Origin: Francisella adeliensis
Lineage (GTDB): Bacteria > Pseudomonadota > Gammaproteobacteria > Francisellales > Francisellaceae
Length of the DNA: 64,000 bases
Direction: 5' to 3'
Assembly: GCF_003290445.1 (NCBI RefSeq)
Contig: NZ_CP021781.1
Span: 868,001 to 932,000, forward strand
In this document: positions 35,754 through 44,946 of the stretch, one piece after another
Numbering within the stretch: position 1 is the first letter of the stretch
Layout of the letters: each line of letters starts with the position of its first letter
Notes under the pieces: generated by a model
What the model was told of the DNA's origin: nothing
What the model saw: only the letters and a program-made list of their open reading frames with translations
Databases searched by the model: none
Program-made: the position numbers and the translations under genes

Positions 35754-36475
35754 ATATTATAAAGAATAATTTGAATGAATATCAAAAAAATAAAATAAGA
35801 TCTATATATCATAAGTTTATAAATCTTTTTTATAAAAAAAACATAGGTAAGAATACATTTATAGATAAAAGTGTTAGTGTTCTAGGATGGAAAAGTGTAT
35901 CTATAGGTAGAAATTCAGCATTATCACAAGATACTTGGATAAATATAAATCATCGCAAGAATCATTCAAAGCAGTGTGTTATAGGAGATTTTTGTTATAT
36001 TGGTAAAAGAAATTTCTTTTCTGTAGGTGAAAATATTAGTATAGGGTCGTATACAATGACATCGACTGATTGTCGACTTCTAGGCAGTAATCATTTGTTT
36101 GATGATCCATATAAGCCTTACATGATAGCTAGTTGTACTAATAAGGATTCTATTATAATAGGAGTAAATGTTTGCTTGAGTTCTAATGTTACAGTCGTAG
36201 GTAATGTTAATATAGGACATGGTTCTATAATAGGAGCTGGGAGTCTTGTTAATAAAGATATTCCTCCTTTTTCAATAGCTGTAGGCAATCCTTGTAAAGT
36301 TATCAAAAGGTATGATTTTGAAAATAACAAATGGATTAAAGTGCAGAATTATAATAATAAATTAGATTCTTTGATACCTCTTGAAGAAGATTATTTAAAT
36401 ATTTTGAAACAAAATTATTCAGATATTAAAATGCCATTGCAAGCATGTAGTAAAAACTTTGGAGATATATATTGA
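35747..36475 (+). CDS. Left-handed beta-helix (hexapeptide) acyltransferase
   Basis: 242-aa protein starting at GTG 35747, with AAGGA upstream and a 7-nt overlap with the GT gene. Hexapeptide repeats run from about residue 40 to 185: VSIGRNSALSQ, CVIGDFCYIGKR, ENISIGSYTM, IIIGVNVCLSSNVTVVGNVN and IGHGSIIGAGSLV, ending PPFSIAVGNPCKVIKRY. A His in SNHLFDD may be catalytic. Likely O-acetylation of a glycan residue, as in WbbJ-like enzymes. Confidence 0.85.
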   Translation: MLNIIKNNLNEYQKNKIRSIYHKFINLFYKKNIGKNTFIDKSVSVLGWKSVSIGRNSALSQDTWININHRKNHSKQCVIGDFCYIGKRNFFSVGENISIGSYTMTSTDCRLLGSNHLFDDPYKPYMIASCTNKDSIIIGVNVCLSSNVTVVGNVNIGHGSIIGAGSLVNKDIPPFSIAVGNPCKVIKRYDFENNKWIKVQNYNNKLDSLIPLEEDYLNILKQNYSDIKMPLQACSKNFGDIY

Positions 36476-37389
36476 AAAAAATTCTTATAACAGGAGCTAA
36501 AGGTTTTATAGGCAGTAATGTATGTAAATATTTTAAGAATCAAGGTTACATTACTTACGGTATAGGTCATGGGGATTTATCAATTAAAAGATCTCAACAA
36601 ATAGGTTTGGACTTTTGGCAACAAGGAGATATATCTATATCTGCAATTTTAGCTTTTAATCAAGTTTTTGATGTGATTGTTCATTGTGGCGGTAGCGGAT
36701 CTGTTGGATTTTCTGTAGAAAATCCTTACCAAGATTTTAAAAAGACAGTTGATGGAACTTTAGAGGTTCTAGAATATATGAGACTTTATAACCAAAAGGC
36801 ACATCTTATTTATCCATCAAGTCCCGCAGTTCAAGGTGAATGTGCTAATGAACCAATAAATGAAGAATATATAGGGAAACCAGCATCTCCTTATGGTTAC
36901 CATAAGAAAATAGCTGAAGATTTGTGTCAAAGTTATAGTGAAAAATATAATCTAGTAATTTCTGTCGTTAGGTTATTTTCTGTTTATGGAAAAGGACTTA
37001 AAAAACAGTTACTTTGGGACGCTGCTCAAAAAATACAAAGCGCTGAAGAAGAGGCTTTATTTTGGGGAACTGGAAATGAAACTAGAGATTTTATTCATAT
37101 AGATGATGCTATTGCTTTATTTGAGAAAGTTTTGAAAAAAAATAAAAATTTTTTAATAATAAATGGTGGAGCAGGTATAAAGCTCAGTATTAAGCATGTG
37201 ATTGAGAATATTAGAGATATAATTAAACCGAGTATAAATATAAAGTTTAATAATCAGATTAATGAGGGAAATCCTATATATTATTGGTCAGATATAAAAA
37301 AACAGCACGAATATGGTTTTGAAGTAAAAGTTTCATTTGCTGGGGGATTAAAAGAATTTATCACTTGGACGAAGAATGAAAATGATTAG
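36472..37389 (+). CDS. NAD-dependent epimerase/dehydratase (extended SDR)
   Basis: The 305-aa protein starts at TTG 36472, overlapping the previous stop; GGAG lies 7 nt before it and the frame begins KKILITGAKGFIGSNVCKYF. Catalytic residues are in LIYPSSPAVQGE (Ser) and SPYGYHKKIAEDLC (Tyr, Lys). GNETRDFIHIDDAI is the usual binding strand. It probably acts on a nucleotide sugar, but whether it is an epimerase, reductase or dehydratase cannot be read. It overlaps the next GT gene by 14 nt. Confidence 0.88.
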   Translation: MKKILITGAKGFIGSNVCKYFKNQGYITYGIGHGDLSIKRSQQIGLDFWQQGDISISAILAFNQVFDVIVHCGGSGSVGFSVENPYQDFKKTVDGTLEVLEYMRLYNQKAHLIYPSSPAVQGECANEPINEEYIGKPASPYGYHKKIAEDLCQSYSEKYNLVISVVRLFSVYGKGLKKQLLWDAAQKIQSAEEEALFWGTGNETRDFIHIDDAIALFEKVLKKNKNFLIINGGAGIKLSIKHVIENIRDIIKPSINIKFNNQINEGNPIYYWSDIKKQHEYGFEVKVSFAGGLKEFITWTKNEND

Positions 37390-38521
37390 GGTTGGCTTTA
37401 TCGGAGATGTTTCAAGAAATTGGATGGGTGGTTTAAATTATTTTAAAAACCTTTTGTATGCTATTAAAAAACATAAAAGTGATGAGTTAGAAGTTTTTGT
37501 TTTTGTAGGCAAAAAACAAGACGAAGATATAAAAAACATGTTTAGAAAATATGCTACTGTTATAGAAGATAGTATTTTTGATAAAAAAAATATCAAGTGG
37601 ATTTTCCATAAAATTGAAAAAAAATACCTAAAATCAAACTATATTTTGGAGCATTTTTTAAAAAATAATAATATAGATGTTTTATCTCATGCGAAAATAG
37701 TCAATCTTAAGTCTGTTAAGACTATAAATTGGATACCGGACTTTCAGCACTTTCATCTTCCTGAAATGTTTTCGAAAGAAATTTTAGAAAGTAGAGATAA
37801 AGAGTATGTGAACTTAATAAAATATAGTGATAAAGTAATTCTAAGTAGTTATGATGTATTAAATGATTATAAAAAATATGCTACTAATTATGTAAATAAA
37901 GCAAAAGTTTTACAGTTTGTTTCCCAACCAAATGAAGAGTATTTTACTTTTGATAACGAAGATGAGAAAAAGTTAAAAGAAAAATATAAAATTAAGTATA
38001 AATTTTATTATATTCCGAACCAATTTTGGAAACATAAAAATCATATGGTAGTATTTGAGGCTGTAAAATCAATAATTAATGATGGTGGAAATATTCACAT
38101 AGTGTGTAGTGGGCACTTAGATGACTATCGGAATAAAACTTACATTGAGCAATTAAAAAAGTTTATACAAGATAATAACTTAATAGAGAACATAAAACTA
38201 TTAGGTTTAATTGATTATAAGGATGTTTTTTTACTTATAAAATATTCAGAAGCTGTTATAAATCCATCACTATTTGAAGGGTGGAGTTCTACAGTAGAAG
38301 AGTGTAAAAGTGTAAGTAAAAATATGATTTTATCTGATCTAAATGTTCATAAAGAACAATACCCAGAGGCTACATTTTTCGAAAAAAATAATATGAAATC
38401 GTTAAAGAATATATTAAACGACTATAAAGCTACAGATAGTAACAAAGTTGAATCTCTAGAAGTTAGAACACAAATGTTTGCTAATACCTTCACAGAGGTC
38501 GTTAAGGAACTTGTTGACTAA
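37376..38521 (+). CDS. Family 4/1 glycosyltransferase (GT-B fold)
   Basis: 381-aa retaining-type GT-B enzyme. The N-terminal VGFIGDVSRNWMGGLNYFKN is the glycine-rich acceptor loop. In the C-terminal half YIPNQFWKHKNH opens the donor domain, with IKLLGLIDYKDVF and NPSLFEGWSSTVEECKSV near residue 300, the E-x7-E donor motif. It is very rich in Lys, Asn and Ile with AT-ending codons, more so than the flanking housekeeping genes. Stop and next start overlap by one base. Confidence 0.87.
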   Translation: MKMIRVGFIGDVSRNWMGGLNYFKNLLYAIKKHKSDELEVFVFVGKKQDEDIKNMFRKYATVIEDSIFDKKNIKWIFHKIEKKYLKSNYILEHFLKNNNIDVLSHAKIVNLKSVKTINWIPDFQHFHLPEMFSKEILESRDKEYVNLIKYSDKVILSSYDVLNDYKKYATNYVNKAKVLQFVSQPNEEYFTFDNEDEKKLKEKYKIKYKFYYIPNQFWKHKNHMVVFEAVKSIINDGGNIHIVCSGHLDDYRNKTYIEQLKKFIQDNNLIENIKLLGLIDYKDVFLLIKYSEAVINPSLFEGWSSTVEECKSVSKNMILSDLNVHKEQYPEATFFEKNNMKSLKNILNDYKATDSNKVESLEVRTQMFANTFTEVVKELVD

Positions 38522-39462
38522 TGAATAAATCATATAGCACCACAAAACTACTTACGATAGATAAACCTAGATTACAGAACATTGCTAATGCTGAGTTTGA
38601 AAGTTTTTTATTATTACCATTCAATGATAAAAGGATTGCAGATGGTGGACTTCGGACTAAGGAATTATTTAAGTTATCTTATCAAAATAAGCCTCTTATT
38701 ACTATTGTTACAGTAGTTTTCAATGGAGAGGATTTCCTTGAAGAAACTATATTGAGTGTTATTAATCAAACTTATGATAATGTCGAGTATATCATCATAG
38801 ATGGTGGCTCTACTGATGGTACGATTGATATTATCAAAAAATATGAGCATGCTATAGACTACTGGGTGAGTGAGCCAGATGGTGGTATTTATGATGCTAT
38901 GAATAAAGGGATTAGCTTAGCTACAGGTGACTGGATAAATTTTATGAATGCAGGGGATAGTTTTTTTTGTAAAACTGCGATTTTAACATTGATTAAAAGT
39001 TCTACAGATAGTGATGTGATTTATGGTGGGCGTAACAATATACACTCTAAATACTCTTTGTTATATAAAGCTAAGCCATTTGAAAAAGCAAAGTTTTGTG
39101 TGTCATTTTGTCATCAAAGTTGTATTGTAAGATTATCAGTTCACAAAAAATATTTATATGATACAAGCTTTATAGTATCAGGGGATACAGACTTTTTTTT
39201 TAAATTACGAGACTTAAGATATAGATTTAAGAGAGTAGATTCTATTATTTGTAATTCCGATATGTCAGGGGTTTCTTCAATTGTAAATACAAATTTAAGA
39301 AAAGAAAAGTTAAGAATCGTTAAGAGATATAAGTTAGGTATATTTTCTTATGTTATATGGGAAATATACAGAACCAGTATAGCCAAGATAAAAAAACTGC
39401 CATTTCTTGGAGATGTTTTGATGAGATTTAAATATTTATTATTTAATAAAAGAGATATTTGA
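38521..39462 (+). CDS. Family 2 glycosyltransferase
   Basis: 313-aa GT-A enzyme. About 60 residues of N-terminal extension precede ITIVTVVFNGEDFLEETILS. The signatures are EYIIIDGGSTDGTIDIIKKY, VSEPDGGIYDAMNKGISLA and WINFMNAGDSFF with the acidic site. EPDGGIYDAMNKG marks the subgroup found in colanic acid and O-antigen loci. A basic, aromatic C-terminus probably contacts the membrane. Confidence 0.87.
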   Translation: MNKSYSTTKLLTIDKPRLQNIANAEFESFLLLPFNDKRIADGGLRTKELFKLSYQNKPLITIVTVVFNGEDFLEETILSVINQTYDNVEYIIIDGGSTDGTIDIIKKYEHAIDYWVSEPDGGIYDAMNKGISLATGDWINFMNAGDSFFCKTAILTLIKSSTDSDVIYGGRNNIHSKYSLLYKAKPFEKAKFCVSFCHQSCIVRLSVHKKYLYDTSFIVSGDTDFFFKLRDLRYRFKRVDSIICNSDMSGVSSIVNTNLRKEKLRIVKRYKLGIFSYVIWEIYRTSIAKIKKLPFLGDVLMRFKYLLFNKRDI

Positions 39463-39475
39463 AATTGGTGATTAA

Positions 39476-40480
39476 ATGAACAATAGCTATGAAATCGATG
39501 TGGTGATACTTTGGGTAGATGGATCTGATGAAAAGTGGAGAGAAAAGAAGAATAAGCATGATATAAGAGAGCATGCATTAGATGAAAACCGTTTCCAAGA
39601 TTGGGGAACATTGAAGTTTGTACTTCGTGGAATAGAAACATTTATGCCTTGGGTAAGAAAAATCCATCTAGTCACAGAGGGGCATATACCAGGTTGGTTA
39701 AAGAAGTCATCTAAATTAAATCATATAACACATGAAATGTTTTTCAAAGATAAAAGTGACTTACCGACATTTAATTCTAATGCTATTGAGTTAAATTTAG
39801 GTTGGCTTGAATGTTTAAGTGAACACTTTATCTTATTTAATGATGATATGTTTGTTCTTAAGCCTTGTGAAAAAGAGAGATTTTTTAAAAATGGACTTCC
39901 TGTAGATTTTTTTGTGCAATCAATATCAAGAGAAGGACATTTATATAGAATTTTAAAAGGAAAGCCAGAATATAATGAAATGCTAGTCAATAATATAAGT
40001 ACAATTAATAAACTTTATGTAAAACAGAATATTAAAGATTGGCAATTATTTTCTAAAAACTATAGTCTATTATCTAATCTTTTAAACTTGTTCTTTAAAG
40101 TCCAATCTCCTAATAAAATTCCATGGATCAATACTTATCATCATCCTCAAGCACATTTAAAATCGACATTTATTAAAATATGGGAAAAAGAAGAAAAATT
40201 TAGAAATACTTCAAAAAAAAGGTTTAGAACAAATAAAGATTTAACTCATTGGTTATGTAGATTTGTTAATTTGATTGAAGGAGATTTTTACCCTTTTGAA
40301 TTTAGTGACCATCAATCAATTTATTATAGAGAAATAAATGATTTACAAAAAATAAAGGATAGTACAACTTTTTTATGCGTATCAGATGATGTTACAGATG
40401 AATTTTCTATGCTAAGTGAAGCCTTAGCTAAATATTTATCTAAAATACTTCCTAAAACATCATCGTTTGAAAAGAATTAA
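39476..40480 (+). CDS. Stealth-family sugar-phosphate transferase
   Basis: 334-aa protein with the Stealth conserved regions. CR1 is IDVVILWVDGSDEKWREK at the N-terminus. CR2 is FVLRGIETFMPWVRKIHLVT then EGHIPGWL, followed by EHFILFNDDMFVLKP. CR3 is YHHPQAHLKSTFIKIW, and the CR4 region includes FEFSDHQSIYYR. Stealth enzymes move a hexose-1-phosphate (for example GlcNAc-1-P) from UDP-sugar onto a glycan, making phosphodiester-linked capsule. This is further support for a phosphopolymer product. Confidence 0.86.
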   Translation: MNNSYEIDVVILWVDGSDEKWREKKNKHDIREHALDENRFQDWGTLKFVLRGIETFMPWVRKIHLVTEGHIPGWLKKSSKLNHITHEMFFKDKSDLPTFNSNAIELNLGWLECLSEHFILFNDDMFVLKPCEKERFFKNGLPVDFFVQSISREGHLYRILKGKPEYNEMLVNNISTINKLYVKQNIKDWQLFSKNYSLLSNLLNLFFKVQSPNKIPWINTYHHPQAHLKSTFIKIWEKEEKFRNTSKKRFRTNKDLTHWLCRFVNLIEGDFYPFEFSDHQSIYYREINDLQKIKDSTTFLCVSDDVTDEFSMLSEALAKYLSKILPKTSSFEKN

Positions 40481-40687
40481 CTAGTATTTGAACTACACTA
40501 GGTGGTTATAATAAGTTAATTTAAAGAGTTTGTTTGGATAAGCATGTCACGCTAAAATAATTTTGATATATTAAGGCTATTATTAACAATCTTAGTTTTT
40601 TGTACATTATTTGAGTTGTTTTTTAACAAAGGTATAGAACAAATATTTGTTAAAATTCGTAGAACATTATAAAAAGGTCTTGAAACA

Positions 40688-41584
40688 ATGTTTAAAGTAG
40701 CAGTCTTATTGGCGACATATAACGGTATAGATTATATTTACGAACAGATTGAGAGTATTTTAAATCAAGTAGATGTTGATGTTACTATATTTGTAAGTGA
40801 TGATTTATCTACTGATGGAACTAAAGGTATTATAGAAAATATATCTGCAACAAATACTAAAATAATAGTACTTGAAAATGTAGGAAAATTTGGTGGAGCA
40901 GCAAAGAATTTTTATAGACTTATTAAGGATGTCGATTTTTCTAGTTTTGACTATATATCTTTGGCAGATCAAGATGATATTTGGTATGCAGATAAGCTTA
41001 TTCATTCTATCAATAGTATAAAGGAGCAAAGTATAGATGGTTATTCTGCAAATGTTTTAGCTTTTTGGGAAGATGGTAAAGAATCAATACTACAAAAAGC
41101 AAGTACTCAAGCAAAATACGACTATATTTTTGAACCAGCTGGTCCAGGATGTACTTATGTTTTAAGTCAAAAACTAACAACTGAAGTAAAATCTTTTATA
41201 GAGTATAAGTGGAATGAAGTAAACAAAATAGATTACCATGACTGGATAATATATGCATTTGCAAGAGAAAATGGGTATAGCTGGTATATAGACAAAAAAA
41301 TTAGTATGCGATATAGGCAGCATAGCTCTAATCAACTTGGAGCAAATAATGGTATAAAAGCACTAGCTAAAAGGTTTAAGCTTGTTTTCTCATCGTGGTA
41401 TAGAAATGAGATAGTAAAAATAATAAAAGTACTTAATTTAGAACTCAAATATAAGTTTTCTCTTTATATTTTAGAAAAAAGTTATCTACATAATATTTTT
41501 TTATTAAAATATGCTCATAATTTTAGAAGAAATAAAAAAGAAAAGATATTTTTATTTATTTTAATTTTGATAGGTGCTTTTTAA
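40688..41584 (+). CDS. Family 2 glycosyltransferase (rhamnosyltransferase-like subgroup)
   Basis: 298-aa GT-A enzyme of the RfbF-like subgroup. It has VAVLLATYNGIDYIYEQIES, VTIFVSDDLSTDGTK, ISLADQDDIWYADKL with the DxD-type site, and MRYRQHSSNQLG near the end. The C-terminus is hydrophobic. A 207-nt gap precedes it, with no gene I can support, so it may have its own promoter. Confidence 0.86.
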   Translation: MFKVAVLLATYNGIDYIYEQIESILNQVDVDVTIFVSDDLSTDGTKGIIENISATNTKIIVLENVGKFGGAAKNFYRLIKDVDFSSFDYISLADQDDIWYADKLIHSINSIKEQSIDGYSANVLAFWEDGKESILQKASTQAKYDYIFEPAGPGCTYVLSQKLTTEVKSFIEYKWNEVNKIDYHDWIIYAFARENGYSWYIDKKISMRYRQHSSNQLGANNGIKALAKRFKLVFSSWYRNEIVKIIKVLNLELKYKFSLYILEKSYLHNIFLLKYAHNFRRNKKEKIFLFILILIGAF

Positions 41585-41647
41585 TAAATCTATAAAGAAG
41601 TTTAGCTAGTCTATATAATATTGATAATGAATTATAGGAAACTAAAA

Positions 41648-42310
41648 ATGAAAACCTACATATTTGACTTAGACAACACACTTTACTCTTATAAAAATGG
41701 TCTATTTGCTAGTCAGCTAGATCGCATGAGAGAGTATATAAAGCTAAAGCTTAAAATCGCCGATAATGAAAAAGCAGATGCTATACGCGATGAGCTTTAC
41801 TATGAGTTTGGTTCTACTATGCTTGGGATGATGCGTTATCATGGTATAGAGTCTAAAGAGTTTTTAGATTTTATTGATGATATAGATATTAGCCACTTCA
41901 AGCCAAATGAAAAACTAAACAAATATATCAATGATTTAAGAAAAAATCATCGTACTTATATATTCACAAATGCTTCTGACTTTCACACCTTTAGAGTCCT
42001 CAAGCAACTTGGCTTAGATAAAAGCTTTGATGGTATATTAACAGTAGAAGATACTAACCTTATAGCTAAACCAAAGACAAAGTACTTCGAGATAGGTCGA
42101 GATAAATTTGATATTGATTTTACAAATGCGATATTTTTTGAGGATTCATCGCATAATCTAGTGCCAGCTAAGTACCTAGGTATGGAGACAGTATTGATCC
42201 ATGCAGATGATGATAAGTCAGAAGCTAACTTTTATGATAATCAAGAGATTGACTATTATGTTTCAGATGTTGAGTCATTTTTTGAGGGTAAATATTTGGC
42301 TAGTAGGTGA
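41648..42310 (+). CDS. HAD pyrimidine 5'-nucleotidase-like phosphatase
   Basis: ATG 41648 is chosen because AGGA lies about 8 nt upstream and the protein then begins MKTYIFDLDNTLYSYKNGLF. It has 220 aa. HAD motif I is DLDNT, motif II is YIFTNAS, motif III is the Lys in AKPKTKYF, and motif IV is IFFEDSSHNLVPA. The helical cap matches SDT1/pyrimidine 5'-nucleotidase-type proteins. It closes the glycan locus, and in Francisella a HAD gene of this kind also ends the corresponding locus. Its link to glycan synthesis is positional only. Confidence 0.88.
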   Translation: MKTYIFDLDNTLYSYKNGLFASQLDRMREYIKLKLKIADNEKADAIRDELYYEFGSTMLGMMRYHGIESKEFLDFIDDIDISHFKPNEKLNKYINDLRKNHRTYIFTNASDFHTFRVLKQLGLDKSFDGILTVEDTNLIAKPKTKYFEIGRDKFDIDFTNAIFFEDSSHNLVPAKYLGMETVLIHADDDKSEANFYDNQEIDYYVSDVESFFEGKYLASR

Positions 42311-42439
42311 TTTTGGCTAATGGTTTAGAGATTTTATCCTGTTAGGGAATGACCGAAAGGCAGAACATACGAAATATTGTAAAAAATCTGTGTAGGGGTT
42401 GAGCTGAGTATCAACTCATTATGGGCATGAGCTAAGATG

Positions 42440-43363
42440 CTAAGAGTTTAGTAGTCGATTGTACCTCGCAAGCATAGTAGCATTACCACTAGTTCCACCG
42501 CAGTGTATGTAGACTATTGGTTTTGGTAAATTATCATAGTTTTCTAATAATACTCGCCAAGTTATAGGATCATAAAGTAGCTCAAATTCTATACCTGTTT
42601 CTTTAAGAAGACTGTTATAGAGTTGATAGTTTTTTATATCTAATTGTCCAAAGTTTGATTTGAAAGATTCTTGTAGTATCTGAGGGTGTGCTAGAGTGTT
42701 ATCAATACTATTAAACTGGTCTGTAAGGTATTTATCTGTACCTACACAAGATACTGTATATATTTTTTTGGGTAAATATTTTTCTAAGTATAAAGCAGTA
42801 GTACCAGTACCAGATGCTACAACTACACTGTAGTTAGCTATGTTATTATCACAACAATAATCCTTAATCTCATTAGCACAGTCTGCTAGACCAGTCTCAG
42901 CATTTGGATCTCTGCCTCCTTGATCGAAGAATAGACAAGTGTCTTTCTTGACACATTCGACTCCACTCAGTGGTTTAGAAAAATTCTGTTGTTCTAAAAG
43001 ATAGTTTTTCTTTATATTCTCTAGAGTTAGAGTCTCTGTTGTTTCAAAGAGTATCATGCCATTTTTTAGGGCTAAATCGAGATTACCAATTTTTTTCTGC
43101 TTTAGAAATTTAGGAAGTGGTTTTATCCAATATTCAAATTGCCAGCCCATAAGTTTTGCAAGTTGAGAAAGAGCAAACATAAAGTTAGACTGATTACCAC
43201 CAAATGAAACTATCGTTTTTATATGCGAGTATTTTTTAGGTTCATTGATGATATAAGCAAGCTTACGAGCTTTATTTCCTGAGAAGGTTGGGTGAGATAA
43301 GTCATCACGCATTATTACAAACTCTTTGTTATCAAAGAAGATTTTTTGAAATAATGCTGACAT
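42440..43363 (-). CDS. PLP-dependent D-cysteine desulfhydrase / ACC deaminase-like enzyme
   Basis: 307-aa fold-type II PLP enzyme. DLSHPTFSGNKARKLAYII contains the PLP lysine (SGNKARK) near residue 31. VSFGGNQSNFMFALSQLA binds the substrate carboxylate, and VVASGTGTTALYLEK holds the PLP phosphate loop. Relatives are D-cysteine desulfhydrases and 1-aminocyclopropane-1-carboxylate deaminases; desulfhydrase activity is the more likely in this lineage. It follows the rubredoxin gene by 12 nt on the same strand. Confidence 0.85.
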   Translation of the reverse strand: MSALFQKIFFDNKEFVIMRDDLSHPTFSGNKARKLAYIINEPKKYSHIKTIVSFGGNQSNFMFALSQLAKLMGWQFEYWIKPLPKFLKQKKIGNLDLALKNGMILFETTETLTLENIKKNYLLEQQNFSKPLSGVECVKKDTCLFFDQGGRDPNAETGLADCANEIKDYCCDNNIANYSVVVASGTGTTALYLEKYLPKKIYTVSCVGTDKYLTDQFNSIDNTLAHPQILQESFKSNFGQLDIKNYQLYNSLLKETGIEFELLYDPITWRVLLENYDNLPKPIVYIHCGGTSGNATMLARYNRLLNS

Positions 43364-43375
43364 CTATGTTTGAAA

Positions 43376-43546
43376 TTATTCTTCTAAAAGCTCAAAGTCT
43401 TCTTTTGTAACGCCACAGTCAGGGCATTCCCAATCATCAGGGATATCTTCCCATCTAGTACCCGGTGCTAGACCATCTTCCTCACAACCTTCGGCTTCAT
43501 CATAAATCCAGCCACATACGATACAAATGTATTTTCTATATTCCAT
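43376..43546 (-). CDS. Rubredoxin
   Basis: A 56-aa electron carrier read on the minus strand from ATG at 43544-43546 to TAA at 43376-43378. Two CxxC-G pairs bind the single iron: [15 protein letters not shown] and [14 protein letters not shown]. The spacer [16 protein letters not shown] is standard. It lies immediately upstream of the PLP enzyme gene and divergent from a cation antiporter. Its redox partner is not encoded in the window. Confidence 0.95.
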   Translation of the reverse strand: MEYRKYICIVCGWIYDEAEGCEEDGLAPGTRWEDIPDDWECPDCGVTKEDFELLEE

Positions 43547-43761
43547 AATTATTTTTAAAAAAATTTAAATTGAAAAAGTGAAGGTATTTTAGCATATTTT
43601 AGAAGTGTATTTAAACATAGATGTGTTTATAAAAAATATTTAATTTTTAGGCTTATTGACAATATATAAAAATCTTCAAAAAACTTCTTAAACAGTAACA
43701 TTTTATTACTATATAAAGTATTATTTATATATAACATAATTTTTATAAATAGTTAGAATAA

Positions 43762-44940
43762 ATGCACAGCGAGCCACTCATCCCAATTTTTGTATTTTTA
43801 ATGTTAGGCATTTTGATTTTTACAATGATAATCAAAAAGCTAAAACAACCTTATGTAATAGCGTATCTTTTTACAGGTATTCTTCTTGGACCTTATGGAT
43901 TAGATCTTATAAAAGATACTCATAACCTTGAAAGGCTTGGAGAAATAGGCGTGATTTTGTTATTGTTTTTTGCAGGGATGGAGATTTCACCAAGAAAATT
44001 TGCGGAAAATTGGAAAGTGCCAACATTAGGTACAATGGCTCAGATATTAGTAACCTCCTTGATAGTCTCATTAGTAGGATTATACTTTCAGTGGTCTATG
44101 GCTAAGATTGTACTTTTTGGTTCTGTTATGAGTCTAAGTAGTACAGCAGTTGTACTTAAGCTACTTCATGATGGTGGTACTATGAAGACTAGACTAGGGC
44201 AAAATGTTTTAGGAGTTCTTCTAGTACAAGACCTTGCGGTAGTACCTATGTTGATTATTATTGGTTTATTGGGGGGAGAAACACCTCATTTAAGCCAAAT
44301 ACTTACACAAATAGCTGGAGGTATTTTAGTCGTTGGTATTGCAGCTATTATGGCGATTAAGAAAAATATAAAATTTAAATTTATAGCGATGCTTGGTCAA
44401 GATGAAGAGATGCGTGTATTTGCGGCATTAATTATTTGTTTTGGAATGGCTGCTATTACAGGGTCATTAAATCTTTCATCGGCATTAGGAGCGTTTGTAG
44501 GTGGGATGATTGTAGCTACAGTAGAGGAAACTGAGTGGGTTGGACACAGTTTATCTACTGTAAAAACTATATTTATGGCATTGTTTTTTATATCTATTGG
44601 AATGCTAATAAATTTACATTTAGTTTGGCAGTATCTCTTTGGTTTTGTAGTGTTTTTAGTATTGATATTTGTAATAAATACAACAGTAAATACCATAATA
44701 TTTAAAATGCTAAAACAAAGGTTAGATGAGTCCTTAATTGGTGGAGCAATGCTATCTCAGATAGGAGAGTTTAGTTTTGTGTTGATAACCATGGGGTATT
44801 CTTTAAGAATTGTAAACGATAATACTTATGAGTTATCAATTACATTAATTTCATTATCTTTACTATTTAGTCCATTATGGATTAGCTTAGTTAATCTTTA
44901 TATTAGAAAATATCTTAAGCAAGATAAAAAGGAATCGTAA
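43762..44940 (+). CDS. CPA2-family monovalent cation:proton antiporter
   Basis: 392-aa membrane protein with 11-13 hydrophobic segments. It is of the KefB/Na_H_Exchanger type: GILLGPYGLDLIKDTHNLER, LLLFFAGMEISPRKF, and MSLSSTAVVLKLLHDGG as the discontinuous-helix motif, then VLLVQDLAVVPMLIIIGL with the key Asp. Unlike KefB/KefC it ends after the transport domain and has no RCK/TrkA-N region, so glutathione or NAD gating of that kind is absent. Probably K+/H+ or Na+/H+ exchange. Its end faces rsgA with 6 nt between. Confidence 0.88.
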   Translation: MHSEPLIPIFVFLMLGILIFTMIIKKLKQPYVIAYLFTGILLGPYGLDLIKDTHNLERLGEIGVILLLFFAGMEISPRKFAENWKVPTLGTMAQILVTSLIVSLVGLYFQWSMAKIVLFGSVMSLSSTAVVLKLLHDGGTMKTRLGQNVLGVLLVQDLAVVPMLIIIGLLGGETPHLSQILTQIAGGILVVGIAAIMAIKKNIKFKFIAMLGQDEEMRVFAALIICFGMAAITGSLNLSSALGAFVGGMIVATVEETEWVGHSLSTVKTIFMALFFISIGMLINLHLVWQYLFGFVVFLVLIFVINTTVNTIIFKMLKQRLDESLIGGAMLSQIGEFSFVLITMGYSLRIVNDNTYELSITLISLSLLFSPLWISLVNLYIRKYLKQDKKES

Positions 44941-44946
44941 GCAAGA

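Noticed and set aside
40481-40687. Possible gene or RNA in the gap between the Stealth gene and the last GT gene
   Set aside because: No open frame with a start and RBS, and no stable structure that I can see.
42311-42439. Second REP-like copy (GTTAGGGAATGAC near 42345)
   Set aside because: Only the last few bases match and the partner arm is missing; not a convincing copy.
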